Assembly (NCBI GenBank): GCA_018296165.2
Contig: JACKQL020000024.1
Span: 744,001 to 808,000, forward strand
Origin: Termitomyces sp. T153
Lineage: Eukaryota; Basidiomycota; Agaricomycetes; Agaricales; Lyophyllaceae
Reading direction: 5' to 3'
DNA length: 64,000 nt
The stretch's first letter is position 1. Each line of letters begins with the position of its first letter. The notes below the pieces were generated by a model, which did not search any database, was not told where the DNA came from, and saw nothing but the letters and a program-made list of their open reading frames with translations. Of this stretch, positions 35,701 to 45,040 are shown piece after piece. A program made the position numbers and the translations under genes.

Positions 35701-37426
35701 CAATGTGCCATTGAAGAATTACACTGTGGAGACTGCATAAAACCACTAAATGACATAAATGAGAACATTGACCTCAATCAAGTCCTGACAATGATAAGTA
35801 GTGTTGGAGACAAGCTGGGTAATTGATGCAAACAATGTCGATCCTGAGGTACCAAAGACTTGGAACCAAGCTCAAAACTCCCTTGATGTGGAACAATGGC
35901 AGACAGCATACAATGAGGAACTGAAGTCCCTGAAAGATATGGGGGTATATCATCTCATACCAAGAGAAGAGGTACCTACTAGACACAGAATTCATTGTGG
36001 ACATCCAGTGTCTGCACTCAAACACAATGAGAAGGGAGAAGTTGTACAATTTAAGGTTAGACATGTCTTGCAAGGTTTCAATCAAGTTTACGGCAAAGAA
36101 TATATGAAGACTACCTCACCAACAGTGCATGCTGGATTATGGCAGATCCTACTTCACCTTGCGGCAGTCCAAGGCTAGGATGCAATGCAGGTTGATATCA
36201 AAACTGCATTTTTATACAGTGTCTTACCTGAGGAGGAGACCACATATATGGAGCAACCAAAGGGCTTTGAAGAATCGGGGAAGGAAAGCTATGTCTGTAA
36301 GTTAGAGAGAGGACTTTACAGGATGAAACAGGCAGGCCGAATCTGGGATCGAACCTTGAATGAGAACATGGTACAGAAATAGGGCTTCACAAGACTGGCA
36401 TGTGAATTGTGCATTTACTACAGGACATTGAGTCATGGGATGGTCATTGCGGCGGTCCATGTAGATGATTTCTTGTCAATAGCGAGTTCCAAACAGGCAA
36501 ATGGATATTTCAAGTCTCAGCTCCAGGAAACATGGACAATATCAGACTTGGGTACACCACAACAGATTGTTGGGATTGCAATCGAATGGGATAGACCCAG
36601 TTGAGCAGTATACCTTTCACAAACACCGATAATTGACAGATTGATCTCGCAATTTGGGCAGAAAGACACAAACCCATTATCTTTACCGATGGAACCGGGC
36701 TTGAAACTCAGACGAGCTGATTATTCTAGCCTCACACAGAGGGAGCGTGATGACATCGCAAGGATTCCATACCAAAGACTGGTAGGGGGTTTAATATGGT
36801 TGGTGATATCCTCATGCCCTGACATACAATATGCTGTTCAGCAACTAAGCCAGTACTTCGATTCATACTCACTGACTCATTGGAATGCCGCAATCCGTGT
36901 GGTTCAATACTTGGAGGGGATGAGAAACCTACAACTCCACTTGGGCGGAACATCTCCTGTTTCACTCGCTGGCTTCACTGACTCGGATTGGGTGAATTGC
37001 CTTGATACGAGACAAAGTGTAGGTGGGTATGTGTGGTCCTTGGGGTCAGGCACTATCTCTTGGGCATCGCGGAAACAGAAATTAGTGGCTGCTTCCTCCT
37101 GTGAGGCCGAGTATATGGCCGCTTTCAAGGCTGCACAGGAGTGCATATGGCTGAGAACCCTCCTTCAGGCAGTTGGCTACAACTCTGACACGGTGACTAC
37201 TATTATGTGCAATAACAATGCTGCAATTAACCTTTCGGAAGACCCACTACTGCACTCACACGTCAAACACGTGGATATCAAATACCATTTCCTACGCGAA
37301 CGTGTTGCATCGAATGAACTCATTATAAAATATATCAATGCAAAGGACAATGTCGCTGACTTATTCACGAAACCCCTTCCTCTACCTCGATTCTCTCGCC
37401 TGCGAAGCATACTTGGACTATCCTGA
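32747..37426 (+). pseudogene. Copia gag-pol polyprotein, decayed
   Basis: Domains in order: gag (MAPPTKTGDGASS to about 33500) with a CCHC-like knuckle CNNCKSCG...GHTKPWC; protease YPFYLDLGATVYISP (DxGAT; serine replaced by leucine) near 34050; integrase zinc motif HHxxGHANYQ...CDECICGKQ (34440-34570) and IIDDYTNKLW; reverse transcriptase with QVDIKTAFLYSVLPEEETTY near 36190 and VHVDDFLSIA near 36450; RNase H with GFTDSDWVNCLDTRQSVGGY and SSCEAEYMAA. Stops are mostly TGA or TAG where CGA or CAG is expected. A 35-nt tandem duplication (33686-33720, 33721-33755) shifts the frame, and a second shift near 34190 restores it. The last 261 codons (36641-37426) are open. Confidence 0.9.
33686..33755 (+). 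repeat. 35-bp tandem duplication within Copia gag-pro
   Basis: Two identical 35-bp units starting CACAACAACAAGAAAGGCCC. 35 is not a multiple of three, so the copy shifts the reading frame and disables the polyprotein. Confidence 0.92.
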
Positions 37427-37480
37427 CCATGATTCCACGCGAGGAGGAGACTTTGTGATGCCACTTACGGTGAGGAAGAG

Positions 37481-37811
37481 TGTTAGACGCTAGTCGCGCC
37501 AATAAACACCGTAAATGCCCTAGACTTTGATGACCGGCGAAGGGCCGATATACTGTCGTCTCCGTCCAATTTTACCCTTAATGCAATTTACATAGATATA
37601 TATATACATACCAGTGACGGACACTACCCTCAGTCAAGTACACGACGACTGAGGGTAAGTGAACATACTTATATATAACGGACATTATACTCACTAATAC
37701 TACCTAGTTCATTGAGTACTTACTCGTGTTCTAGGTAAGCTTAATAGAGTCAAGTACACGACGACTGAGGTTCATTGAGTACTTACTCGTGTTCTAGTTC
37801 AACCTCTAACA
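37481..37811 (+). repeat. 3' LTR of Copia element
   Basis: 331 bp, bounded TGTTAGA...TCTAACA; carries 17 CpG, every one of which is changed in the left LTR. Confidence 0.93.
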
Positions 37812-37837
37812 GGCAAGCAAAAGTTGAAGGTAGGCAT

Positions 37838-39056
37838 TGTCACTGAGTGAAATACAAGACTTATGCGACAAACAAAAACGGGGAATGCGTTTGTACAGAT
37901 CTTGCTAAGTAGATCTGACGGAGACTGGGATTCGAATCTGAATCGCGTATCATACAAATCATCCGTCAAAGAACCTTCACTTTAGATACACATGTATGCC
38001 AGGGATGACTGATTTAAACTTCATAGCAACACTCAAAATCCAATCAACTGAAACTGAAGCTATGTAGTAGGTAGTCAGGTCGATATTGATCCAGGTCCCA
38101 TTAGATCAGCCGATGCTAATCATGATATTTCACTGGGCGGGCAAACAAGGACAAGGACTCCATGCCAGAAACGCCGGAACAGCACTAGGTCAGAGATAAA
38201 TTCGACAGGACCAGTTCTGAACAGTGCAGTTATTGTGGTCGTTATCGCGGGCTCCTCAAGAGATTTATGAGATGTCAAGGATGCTTATTCGAGCTCATAT
38301 CCGTAATGAAACTGAAGCTGCATATTGCTGAGGTCGATCCAGGTCCCATTAGATCAGCCGATGATAGATAATCATGATATTTCACCGGGCGGATAAGGAC
38401 AAGGACTCAATGCCAAAACGCCGGCAGCCCGCTTCAGATGGGAGAACAACACCAGTGAGAGATTAATCCGACAGGAACAGCTATATACAGTACAGTTACC
38501 GTGTCATCAAGCCGGGCTCCTCAACAGTTGTATGTTATGAAAATGTCGAAGATGCTTATTTGCGATCATATCTGTAACCTCCAATCACAAACTCTCTTCC
38601 ACAACTGAGATTCGAATCTGAATCACGTATCATACAACTCATCCATCGAAAGTAGTTGTCGTCAAGTATTTCCTTGCAGAGTCCAGCCCCTAACGTAGTA
38701 TGCACTTGGTCCACGTCGTTGTTGTACGTCGTATGCGCAGACACATCAGGCTGTGACGGTGGATATGGAATTAGCAGGTGGGAACAGGTACAGATATTTA
38801 GGGTATACATCCATCGCGATGGTCCCTAAGAATGTATGGTAGACCTAGAAGTTTAATTGCCAATTGGTATACACACCCACCGATATCGATGGTGTCTCTA
38901 AGAACGTCGTAGTTCATACACCATTGACGATGAAAAAGAAAAAAACAAACAAACACTACTAACAGCTTCCGTTCAGCAGGGTCTGAAACGGGTTCGAAAA
39001 GAGGGTACGACGCACAAACGGCACTGTGTTCAAATCCAGCGTAAAGAGACATCTAA
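37838..39056. other. Repeat-bearing intergenic region
   Basis: No gene recognised. Holds a tandem duplication (38047-38577) bracketed by two direct copies of a block containing GATTCGAATCTGAATC (about 37930-37975 and 38606-38650). The left part also shares short blocks (ATGCGACAAACRAAAACGGGG and AAGTAGATCTGACGGAG) with 41420-41515 on the other side of GUT2. CpG is normal here. Confidence 0.6.
38047..38577. repeat. Tandem duplication, unit about 265 bp
   Basis: Unit 1 (38047-38305) and unit 2 (38306-38577) share AACTGAAGCT, GATCCAGGTCCCATTAGATC, AATCATGATATTTCAC, GGACAAGGACTC and the terminal GATGCTTATT block, with many small differences. An old duplication of unknown sequence. Confidence 0.8.
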
Positions 39057-41241
39057 TCACTCCCCCTTGTCTTCTACATCCTCAGCCGTCCCCCTCCCCC
39101 TCCCAAACACACTCCACCCCCGCCTCCACCCCCACCTCCCATCCCCCTGTCCTCCCCTCACACCCACCCCCGCCCACCCCCTCTCCCTCCCCATAACATC
39201 AACCACAACCCCCATCGCCTCCCCCGCCGCCCTCGCATCCAAAAACCCAAGCCGCATACGGCGGAACAGCACGTCCGTCGGCGTGTGTGCGTATTCGTGT
39301 TTGAGGGTGTAGTGTAGTTCCGGGGTTGTGTCTGGGGGAGGGGTTAGTTAGTTTGGGTTTTGGGTTTGGGGTGGGGGAAGGGGAACAAGGGCAGGGGGGG
39401 GGACACGGACACAGCGGAGGGACGTACACGGGTACCGCGGGCTCAGTCTTGGCCAGGGTGTAGGTATCCCCATAGACTCGGCGAGCGCACATATAGTCCA
39501 CGCGCGATCTCCATAGTTATCCGCCAGATGCCTCGCCACGTCCGTTTCGATGTTGTACTACAGACGCAAATATCATATCGTTAGCTCGTTAGCTCCGCAC
39601 GCGCACACCACGGCGCACGCACGCACGCACCCTCTCAACAAGCCTCAAATACAACCCCGTCTCCCACCCCGCACTCCCTATCAACTGCAGCGTCTCCGTC
39701 ACACACCCGCTGCGCACCCTCGTCTCAAGCCCATGCACACGTACCGCAGTATCCACCGTCTCCCTCGCCATCTCGCGGTACGTCGTCCATTTCCCACCTA
39801 CGATTGTTATCATCCCGCTTGGTGAGACGTATATAACATGCGAGCGGACGAGACTCTGCGTCGGCGTCGGGGTGTCCCCACCGGGAGACGCAGACGGACC
39901 AACGACAAGCGGTCTGAGCCCACACCACGCACTCAACACGTCCGCCCTGCTCACGCCGACATCGGGCGCAAGACACCTCTTGACCTCATCAAGCACCCAC
40001 CTGATCTCTTCCTCTTGCGCCATCGGCTCCTCCGCCGCAGGCGCAGGCGCATCGACAGGCGTATCCGTCGTCCCAGCGATCGTCCCCCCCTCCCACGGCA
40101 ACAAAAACACCACCCTCCCATCCTCCGTCTTGGGGTCTATAAGCCCCATCCGCCTTGGCGCATAATACGGCGGCAGCGCGATATGTACGCCTCTCGACTG
40201 TCTCACCATGGGTGCGCGCTCGGGATCGGGATCGGCGAGCTGGAGAAGGGTGTCGGCGTGTGGGCCTGTAGCGTTGATGAGGCACTTGAATCGGACGGGG
40301 AAGGTCTGGGATGTGAGTTTGTCGGTTATGAGGGCCGTGGAGAGGTGGTGGGGTGTTGTCGATGTCGTCGTCGTCGTCGTCGGGTCGGGGTGAACGAGTG
40401 AAGTGAGTGCCGTGTAGTTTGTGATTGTGGCGCCGTGGGCGATGGCGGTGAGGACGAGTGCGATGTTCATGCGCGAGTCGTTGTGTTGGCCGTCGTAGTA
40501 CACTACGGCGCCGACGAGTCCGTTTGGGTTGAGTGTGGGGAAGGAGTGGAGTGCGCGGGATTTGGAGAGGAGGTATGAAGATTGGATGTTTTGTTTGCCG
40601 GCGAGAAAGTCGTACAGCTTGCACCCGGCCCAGTAGTATGGCACCTGCCAGTGTCTGTGCAGAGTTAGTGGCACCACCAGTCACGGTGGGGGATGTGCGC
40701 ACGCACTTGTAGATTGGCAGCATGATGGGGAGCATGTGGGAGAGGTAAGGCGCGGTTTGGAGGAATATGTGGCGTTCGTGCAGGGCTTCTCTGACGAGTT
40801 TGTATTGGTCGTAGTCGAGCTCGAATACGGCTTTTTGGAGGTATCGGACACCGCCGTGGACGAGCTTTGTGGATTTGGACGAAGTACCTGTGTTGGTTGA
40901 AAAACCGTACGCCTGCAAGTGTCAGCACACTGACCTGAACTAAAGTCGTTCCTCTCGACCAAGGCGACTTTTAATCCGCGGCTTGCGGCGTCGAGAGCGA
41001 CGCCTGCGCCTGTAGCGCCTCCTCCAACGACGAGGAGATCAAACTCATTGTCAGGAGAGTCTGCAGATGCTCTGAGCGAGGCTAGCATCTCTGCCCTGCT
41101 GGGCGGGGTCCATGAGGGTGGAGGGGGAGGGAGTGTGGATTGAGGAGCCTGCACTGGGCCGGAATTTATACAGCAGTACGCGAGAGCCGTGCCGCCCGTG
41201 GCGATGGCCAGCGTCCTGCGAGAAAAAACTTTGCGGAGCAT
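39057..41241 (-). CDS. GUT2: Mitochondrial FAD glycerol-3-phosphate dehydrogenase
   Basis: Five exons on the minus strand (41241-40935, 40887-40707, 40654-39631, 39557-39428, 39331-39057) give 638 residues with all phases consistent. Seen: a basic presequence and short hydrophobic segment ([20 protein letters not shown]), a dinucleotide-binding fold [20 protein letters not shown], then [18 protein letters not shown], the substrate-domain [40 protein letters not shown] and [18 protein letters not shown], and a C-terminal helical domain with NYGDRAW. Family knowledge: an inner-membrane enzyme oxidising glycerol-3-phosphate to dihydroxyacetone phosphate and passing electrons to ubiquinone, used in glycerol growth and the glycerol-phosphate shuttle. 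The last 40 residues are Gly/Arg-rich and look unconserved. Confidence 0.95.
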
Positions 41242-41895
41242 GCGGGCAAGACATGGTGGAGGAGGTTATGTACATTGCTGTTCGGCTCGCGGACCGGACG
41301 GCCCGAAGTCGGCTCGCCAGATTCGCACAAAGTAAGCAAGCATGCACGCGTCAGTCCGAACAGGAACGATCCTAGATAACATAACGAAATTACGACCAGA
41401 CCGTAATATCGCAAACAAGACTATGCGACAAACGAAAACGGGGTATTTGCAAACATCATCCACGCATCCAGAACCATCAAAATCATGAGATCTGCCAAGT
41501 AGATCTGACGGAGCTGGACATTCAGCTCACAACTAGCATCGGACTTTTGGACTTGCTGTGATCCATCCATTTCAGAAAATGCGTACCATCGGATAACATA
41601 ATCATCCCCGATTGGAACAAAGCACAACTCCCTGATTTACTCATTGCTCTGTCCATAGACAATTCACGGAAGCAAGCACAGACACATCTGAAAAGATAAG
41701 GAGTCCCAAAGGCAGTGCACCGAAATTCCACTCAACGACCAGGTGATATGCCTTTCGCCAACATTTTCTCATCAACAAACAAAGAAACCTTGGCTACTAT
41801 CAACATTATCTGAACAGGCTGTAAAGGATGATATGTGATTAACCCACGTACAAATGATGGTATACAGACCCGTCTACGGTCTAAATCAAACAAAG
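41242..41895. other. Intergenic region with dispersed repeat blocks
   Basis: 5' region of GUT2 (-) and 3' flank of ERG2 (-). Contains ATGCGACAAACGAAAACGGGG (about 41423) and AAGTAGATCTGACGGAG (about 41497), both also present near 37862-37922. No gene recognised. Confidence 0.55.
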
Positions 41896-42728
41896 CTATA
41901 TTTTGCCAATGAGCAGATTCTTAACCATCTCCCTGCCCGTTATGCGTGCCGTATGATAAAACGTAGGCACATCAAGCGTCGACGTCAATGTATCCAAAAG
42001 CCCAAAAGGAAGCATAAGCGGTATCCATCCTACCATCTCAGAATCAACGACGACCACACACCTTCATCATAAAACAGACCACATACCTCTCGCATACTCA
42101 AGCGCAAAGCACCCTTCATGCATCTTATACTGCTTCGCCGTAAACCTCGGGAGGAAATGTACACTTCCCGGCGTGTACCTCTCCATCTCCAGCGCGCCAG
42201 GCTTGAATGCCCACTGCTCCCCAACCAGAATATTGAAATAATCATCCGCAGTATGCAACCCCGTATGACCCTCCGTGCCGAGCGGGGTCCCAAAAATGAT
42301 GAGGTACTCGGTGATACTAGCGTGTATAATATACATAGCGCCCATCGCGCCTCCAGCGTTGTTGAATACCCACTCTGATTCGTCGGGGTTGATCCGGATT
42401 TGCGTGGAGGGGTACGTAGAGGTGAGGTTTGCGAGTATATGAGAGATCATACCGCGCGTGTCGTCTGGTGAAGCGGCGATAGCGGATTTGGCGACTTCGT
42501 GGATGGTCGTTGGGTCGAACACGTAGAAGTTTGACTTGGAACGATTTAGGGTCTGGTGTTTAGTGAGATTTTGGGATTTTATTAGCTTACTCGAAGACTG
42601 TCTATCCATCCGCATGTGGCGATGAATATGAGGAACACGGCCAAACGGGTTCCCCAGATCATTAGAGGGCGCGTTTTGCTTTCGCTTGGGGTCGTTCGGG
42701 CTCTGTTGGAGCTTTTTGGAGCGACCAT
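41896..42728 (-). CDS. ERG2: Sterol C-8 isomerase
   Basis: Three exons (42728-42591, 42534-42087, 42029-41896) give 239 residues. Seen: an N-terminal transmembrane helix ([18 protein letters not shown]), then [17 protein letters not shown], the family signature [73 protein letters not shown] and the C-terminal [18 protein letters not shown]. Family knowledge: the ERG2/sigma-1-receptor family. In fungi the ER enzyme moves the C8 double bond (fecosterol to episterol) in ergosterol synthesis and is the target of morpholine fungicides. The methionine at 42728 is preferred because it supplies the membrane anchor; the ATG at 42615 lies inside intron 1. Confidence 0.95.
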
Positions 42729-43434
42729 TGGAGGTGACGCGTCGAGTGAGCTTGTACGTGGAAGTAGACTAGAAGAAAAGTGGTGTCGTACGATTTTTTT
42801 ATGACCACCTTTCCATGGTTTCGCGTTTCGTCACATGATAACGGTTTTGGGAAATAGCCACAAACTCAGAATTTCGAAACTAGTAAGTACTCCGCGGCCG
42901 GAATGGTGACGCAACTGTTTTTGATTCTTGAACGAATCAGGTGCGAGTCTATATTCGTGAGTATCATGTCCGTTATCTAGGCCTAAATGAGCATCAACCA
43001 ATCAATAGTCATGAGAAGAGTGCGATCGAGCTTACGTCTCATGCAAAGTTCTTCAACACCGAGTGCTCCAAAGACTACATATTCCCACTCGGCTAATTTA
43101 TCTGCGATCTCATGTCCACGAACTCAAAGTCTAGGGAAACAGGTGCGTACAAGTTATAATTAATTAAGAGCGACCGGCTTGGAAAGTGTTGGTGGCGAGC
43201 GCTTGAACGCTCATGTATGACATACAGCTATCCTGACAAGACTGGAACGCAGCCTTTAACCGGAATTCGCGCGTTATCCTCCATCCTTCAAGCTGTATCT
43301 CCAGTCATGCTACCACAACGCTACTAGTCTTGCGTATACCGTTCTGTGCCCGGTACCACGACGGATGCCTGTCCATCTAATCTAGGGCGCACGCCATCTG
43401 GAATGTCTAATCTGGCTTCAATTTCGATCATACC
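42729..43434. other. ERG2 upstream region, no gene recognised
   Basis: 5' flank of ERG2 on the minus strand. No open frame of note; no clear sterol-response element seen. Confidence 0.5.
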
Positions 43435-43702
43435 TCATTGTCTCGATACTTCCGCTCCGTCTTCAAGCTTCAGCAGCTCTTGTTGAAGGTGTACATAATA
43501 CTTATACCCTGTAGAAGGAGCCGGAGTCGAGAAAGATGGCGGTTGTGGTAAGGATTGCCGATTAATGAATGAAAGGATAGGGTACGTTACGTGTATAGCG
43601 TGAAAGGAGTACGAATGCTTGTAGGACTTGGCGCGGTAGAGTCCAGCTGGCCTCCCCTCTGACATCCATGATGGTCGTGCATCTGATTTTTGGGGCGTTC
43701 AT
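43435..43702 (-). CDS. Possible 61-residue protein, two exons
   Basis: Tentative. From an ATG at 43702 (MNAPKIRCTTIMDVRGEASW) to a GT-AG intron (43590-43509, 82 nt), then YKYYVHLQQELLKLEDGAEV and a TGA at 43435-43437. The two exons (112 and 74 nt) join in frame. The joined product is mildly basic, with an amphipathic helical look (RQVLQAFVLLSRYT) and no signal peptide. I do not recognise the family. The intron has good ends and the composition is protein-like, but there could be further exons upstream, or it may be chance. Confidence 0.35.
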
Positions 43703-45040
43703 GATTCTGATTCTTCGCCCGTCGCTCTGTGATGTTCTTGGGGTTGGTGTTCTCTCAGCTCTACGTAAGTGAGTATGCATGCATCACGGCCCCGGGCCCG
43801 GTGTTGACGACGACTCGGACGTCCAGGGGTACGGTTTATTATTTTTTAAACAAGAGAAACTGGGATGAGGAATGACAAGGATATGTAGTTTGTAAAATAT
43901 AACGGTTGGGATATCATGATGTTGAGTGTTCTTGTATTCAATGTATGAGCCTGTTGGATTAGAGTGCCGATTTGAGGAGCTGCGGAGTACATCCTATGTA
44001 TTCTGAGACCTTCAAGTTCTGGTCATATAAGCATACACTGTGAAATTGAGGTACTTTCGTTCGTTCGCGTTGCAAAGTTCATTTTCGTCACGTACGTACA
44101 TGAGTAGCCACAGCAATGCAATGGAGGGGACATAGATTTCCGAGCTGCGAGTGATATGTGTCGGTTGCGAAACTTTTTGCTTCTGAGCCCATCTGATCAA
44201 TCTCGAGCTCATGTATGTCTCCGGAAAGAAAAATGACAAATATAGCACCAGCTTGGTGCGAGGACATCCGAAGCCTTCCGCCGCCGGGTGCCTTGATATG
44301 TTAGGTAGCGATATGCACAGAGAGCATGGTGTCTGTTCCGAGGAACGTGAAATAAACTACTACACACTCTGTTCCAAGGTCTTTCCATATATGTAGCATA
44401 CCCTGACTCGGCTGGTGCGGAAGTTGGAATGGAAATACAATGTAAGGATGCGGAGAGATCTTTCATCTTCACGGGTGCAGATTTAGATCAGCCTCCACAA
44501 GTGTGGGCCAGGAACAACGCAAATGTCAATTTTAGAGAGGATGACAAGCATGGGACGATCAAAGGCTGAATTCATGTGTGGGGACAGGTGACTGGAAGAC
44601 ATGTAGGATAGACGCAGGGCGTGCAACTTGGCTAGAACAAGGGTACGTGGATTCTGGGCACTCGAATCGAAGATGGAGATATGGGGCAGGGCAGAAAGGA
44701 AAGCGAATCGATCCTTCCTTTTAGTGCCGCAATCTTGATCTTGACAGGAACGAGACAGATAAAAGGTGCGAAGCTTGTGCTGGGCGCCCGCTCCGTCCGC
44801 GCAGCCCCGTGCTGGTCGAGGAGGGCGGCGAGCGCGCGAGGAGAGCTGCGGTGGCCGGGGATTGAGACTCCGCTGACAGGGGGAAGCGTGTGACCGTTCC
44901 TCAGGAGGTTGGAAGCAGCCAGCACGACGCTCGAGGCGACGAAATTGCGGAGGTTTGTGCGCTCACCGTCCGTATTTTCGCAGATCTGCCGGCTACAGCA
45001 GGATTCTGCGCACGCTGGCCCCATTTTCACGGAAAAAAAC
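43703..45040. other. Upstream region of the SS18-like gene
   Basis: About 1.3 kb without a recognisable gene. A frame runs open from 44909 into the next gene, so a longer N-terminus is formally possible, but its upstream part is Ser/Arg-rich and unlike the conserved start. Contains the presumed promoter and 5' leader of the SS18-like gene. Confidence 0.5.

Larger units (their letters stand above)
32223..37811 (+). mobile_element. Complete Ty1/Copia LTR retrotransposon
   Basis: Seen: LTRs of 333 bp (32223-32555) and 331 bp (37481-37811), ending TCTAACA, with perfect 5-bp target duplications GGCAA (32218-32222 and 37812-37816). A purine tract GGTGAGGAAGAG lies before the right LTR. One gag-pol region has integrase before reverse transcriptase, the Copia order. 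It inserted into exon 1 of the NLR gene. The left part has lost almost all CpG; the right part from about 36.05 kb keeps it. Confidence 0.93.
31119..37837 (-). pseudogene. NLR-type (NACHT/NB-ARC) gene relic split by Copia
   Basis: Minus strand. The start ATG is at 37837 (MPTFNFC); after seven codons the Copia element interrupts, and exon 1 resumes at 32222 (LPSLSSSTARDFNIE). A GT-AG intron (about 32176-32113) leads to DTTNKSDIIPTCTACAGWIA and a helical N-terminal domain with VPIPGFGTAIKVAVNIIKAC. Near 31230 there is a Walker A loop CLLGPGGMGKT inside an NTPase domain preceded by HGHDSLESELV. No leucine-rich, WD or ankyrin repeats follow; the relic ends near the Gypsy fragment. Family knowledge: fungal NLR-like STAND proteins take part in non-self recognition and cell death. 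Frame breaks occur near 31497 and 31714. Nearly all CpG is gone in 31119-32222. Confidence 0.7.

Noticed and set aside
37927..37970. tRNA gene suggested by GATTCGAATC
   Set aside because: No acceptor stem, anticodon arm or A box can be folded around it; at most a SINE relic.
39989..40918. 309-codon minus-strand frame overlapping GUT2
   Set aside because: Second half is a shifted reading of GUT2 exon 3, rich in Arg/His/Pro; GUT2 motifs are all in the other frame.
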